Part shown: positions 55,482-56,874 of the stretch, in pieces
Numbering within the stretch: the stretch's first letter is position 1
How the letters are laid out: every line of letters begins with the position of its first letter
Virus record (IMG/VR): IMGVR_UViG_3300045970_000182
Span: 1-56,874 of that record
Source: a virus
Length of the DNA stretch: 56,874 nt
Strand: one strand, 5' to 3'
Program-made: the position numbers and the translations under genes
The notes under the pieces: generated by a model
What the model saw: only the letters and a program-made list of their open reading frames with translations
The model's database searches: none
What the model was told of the DNA's origin: nothing

Positions 55482-55751
55482 CTATTTACATGCGTTTAGT
55501 TTGGCGAGTAACTCTGTTTGATAACCTTGTCCCAGCTTTCTGTCAGACAATAAGCACCTAACCTGAACATAAATGTCTGTTCCGTCCTGTATTTTTACAA
55601 AGCAGAAATCGGGTGGTGGTGGTGCCTCTTCTTTACACGGAACTGCTACAGGAACTTCAACCTTCTGTGTTACTATCTTTATAACAGGTTCTGGTGTTGC
55701 ACATCCTATTAATAAAACAATAGGTAATAGAAATATTTTATTTACGAGCAT
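55482..55751 (-). CDS. Outer-membrane spanin subunit (Rz1-like lipoprotein)
   Basis: MLVNKIFLLPIVLLIGCATP carries a lipobox (L-I-G-C, lipidated Cys17). The mature part is Pro-rich (VEVPVAVPCKEEAPPPPDF) with further Cys, typical of o-spanins, and it partners the Rz-like protein encoded just upstream (14-nt overlap). Spanins fuse the inner and outer membranes in the last lysis step. Confidence 0.82.
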   Translation of the reverse strand: MLVNKIFLLPIVLLIGCATPEPVIKIVTQKVEVPVAVPCKEEAPPPPDFCFVKIQDGTDIYVQVRCLLSDRKLGQGYQTELLAKLNACK

Positions 55752-56145
55752 TTGCTAACTCCTCATTTATAAGTGCTTCTGCTGCATCACACTTCGACAT
55801 ATCTTGTGGTGGCGGACGATTTAGTAAATCCTCTGCCTGTCTCTTATATGATTGTGCTACAGCTTGCGCTTTCTTAACTTCAACAGCATTTTTTGCTAAT
55901 CTTGCATCAGATTCTGTTTTTAACTTTTCTATAGCGGCATTTTGTGCTACTATATCATTCTTTAACTGTAATAAACTTGCTTGAGATGCATCTAAAGATA
56001 TCTGCAAAACCTGCTTTTCTGCAACTAATGTATCTTTTTGAGATCTTAATACAGTAATATATACTGTTTGCCCTGCTATAACAAGGCCTAATAGTGCTAT
56101 AACTATATAAGTCTTGTTATTTAAGAAAAATGTTAATATTCCCAT
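55738..56145 (-). CDS. Inner-membrane spanin subunit (Rz-like)
   Basis: The 135-residue product has an N-terminal anchor YIVIALLGLVIAGQTVYITV (about 13-32) and a long periplasmic coiled-coil (about 36-110; SQKDTLVAEKQVLQISLD, QLKNDIVAQNAAIEKLK). This is the i-spanin design. The 3' end overlaps the Rz1-like gene, as in most phages. Confidence 0.85.
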   Translation of the reverse strand: MGILTFFLNNKTYIVIALLGLVIAGQTVYITVLRSQKDTLVAEKQVLQISLDASQASLLQLKNDIVAQNAAIEKLKTESDARLAKNAVEVKKAQAVAQSYKRQAEDLLNRPPPQDMSKCDAAEALINEELANARK

Positions 56146-56196
56146 ATACTGTTCTCCATTTATATGGGTATTTATCTTCTAAATCGTGCGGTCGTT

Positions 56197-56223
56197 AAAA
56201 AGCCCTATTAATAGGGCTTTTAT
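56197..56223 (-). terminator. Intrinsic terminator after the cytochrome gene
   Basis: AAAAGCCCTA-TTAA-TAGGGCTTTTT, a symmetric stem immediately after the cytochrome stop codon. It separates the cytochrome gene from the lysis cassette. Confidence 0.9.
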
Positions 56224-56224
56224 A

Positions 56225-56874
56225 TTATGCGAAATATGCTTTGATCTTTGTGAAGACCTTTGCCATGTATTTCATTGCCTCGTCATAAGCCTGAGCGCAC
56301 TTAAATGCTGCGTCAATGCTGTGGCAAGTTTCGCACTGGTCGGATGTAACTGGGTGACCTGGTGTGTAGAATGTCTTGCCTTTGGCGTATGTTCCGTTGT
56401 GACAAGTTACACAACCAGTTGTCACACCTAAGTGAATCTGCGTGTGGCTAACTGTCCAGTTGGCAGTTGTGTGGCAGTTCTTACAATCCACTGTTGTCGC
56501 AATGTGAGTAGTTGATTTCGCCTTGGCATTGTAAATCGTATATGATCCGTTGTGGCAGCTATCGCAGTTGTTTGCTGCAACCGATGGGTGGTTCATAGTG
56601 AAGTTAGTTGTAAAGAGTGTTGTGGTGTGGCACTGAGCGCAATCAATCAGCCCTGTTGGGATGTGCGATAGCGAACGACCTACCGTCAAACGCACTGGAT
56701 CGCCGTTGTGGCATCCAATACAAGTTTTGGGTGTTCCAACGAATACTGCGCTTTTGTGACAGCTGGCACAGGTTCCGCATTTTCCGGTGGATAAGTGAGC
56801 ACCGTCCAATACAAACGATGGGTGTGATTGTTCGTACAGCGTACATTCAGCAGCGGACGCACTTAACGGTGCCA
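56225..56874 (-). CDS. Multihaem c-type cytochrome (partial at window edge)
   Basis: The frame is open to the right edge and ends TAA at 56225. The visible part carries seven C-x-x-C-H haem-binding motifs (CASCH, CIGCH, CAQCH, CDSCH, CKNCH, CVTCH, CETCH) at spacings of about 15-30 residues and further His that could be distal ligands, several as CHNG. The extreme N-terminal visible residues APLSASAAECTL look like the end of a signal peptide cut after ASA, so a periplasmic location is likely. The last 35 residues are a non-haem helix (AFKCAQAYDEAMKYMAKV). An internal TTG at 56809 is not the true start. Such proteins serve extracellular or periplasmic electron transfer and are exceptional in phages. 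Confidence 0.85.
   Translation of the reverse strand, partial: APLSASAAECTLYEQSHPSFVLDGAHLSTGKCGTCASCHKSAVFVGTPKTCIGCHNGDPVRLTVGRSLSHIPTGLIDCAQCHTTTLFTTNFTMNHPSVAANNCDSCHNGSYTIYNAKAKSTTHIATTVDCKNCHTTANWTVSHTQIHLGVTTGCVTCHNGTYAKGKTFYTPGHPVTSDQCETCHSIDAAFKCAQAYDEAMKYMAKVFTKIKAYFA

Overview
The window is part of the genome of a large, AT-rich, T4-like contractile-tailed phage (myovirus). On the minus strand it carries a recognisable T4-type core. Reading 5'->3' (descending coordinates) this comprises a neck protein, gp1-like dNMP kinase, tail sheath (gp18), tail tube (gp19), a tube/baseplate protein, a gp4-like head-completion nuclease, TerS (gp16), TerL (gp17), gp32, UvsX, UvsY and UvsW. rIIA/rIIB, DenV, two gpT-type holins and an overlapping Rz/Rz1 spanin pair confirm the assignment. 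The host must be Gram-negative (spanins, lipoprotein, outer-membrane barrel, Tat and Sec signals). The permuted two-piece tmRNA and the multihaem c-type cytochrome point, as inference only, to a proteobacterium with a respiratory periplasm, possibly a freshwater or sediment betaproteobacterium.

Layout. 1-9.3 kb: small replication and unknown genes, a miniature DnaE-like protein, then the recombination block, in which uvsW is fractured by a split intein with a nuclease gene between the halves. 9.3-25.4 kb: gp32, packaging and tail genes. 25.4-34.7 kb: exonuclease, rII genes, a virion protein and several homing endonucleases on the plus strand. 34.7-42.8 kb: small metabolic genes (glutaredoxin, NADAR), a tRNA cluster, and a Ro60-like TROVE/vWA gene preceded by a gene-free 900 bp stretch that looks like a cluster of promoter-driven structured RNAs, including a Y-RNA-like element. 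42.8-53.8 kb: metalloprotease, RNA ligase, two peptidyl-tRNA-hydrolase-like proteins, holins, DenV, an amber-reading tRNA. 53.8-56.9 kb: an OMP-like barrel, a permuted tmRNA encoding the tag ANDTHYAIAA, spanins, and a multihaem cytochrome running off the window end.

Recurring signals. GATAAATA (a variant of the T4 late promoter TATAAATA) precedes many virion and endonuclease genes, in several cases only 3-8 nt before an ATG. Six proteins start with short leaders like the T4 capsid-targeting sequence, one of them followed by a twin-arginine motif, suggesting proteins packaged and injected with the DNA. Eight or more mobile nuclease genes (GIY-YIG, HNH, PD-(D/E)XK types) are scattered through the window.

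The four most notable systems are: (1) the Ro60-like protein with two Y-RNA-like transcripts and neighbouring structured RNAs; (2) the phage-encoded permuted tmRNA; (3) the split-intein uvsW with an embedded nuclease gene; (4) the phage multihaem cytochrome c. All calls were made by eye from sequence and translated proteins; no database search, folding program or codon statistic was run.
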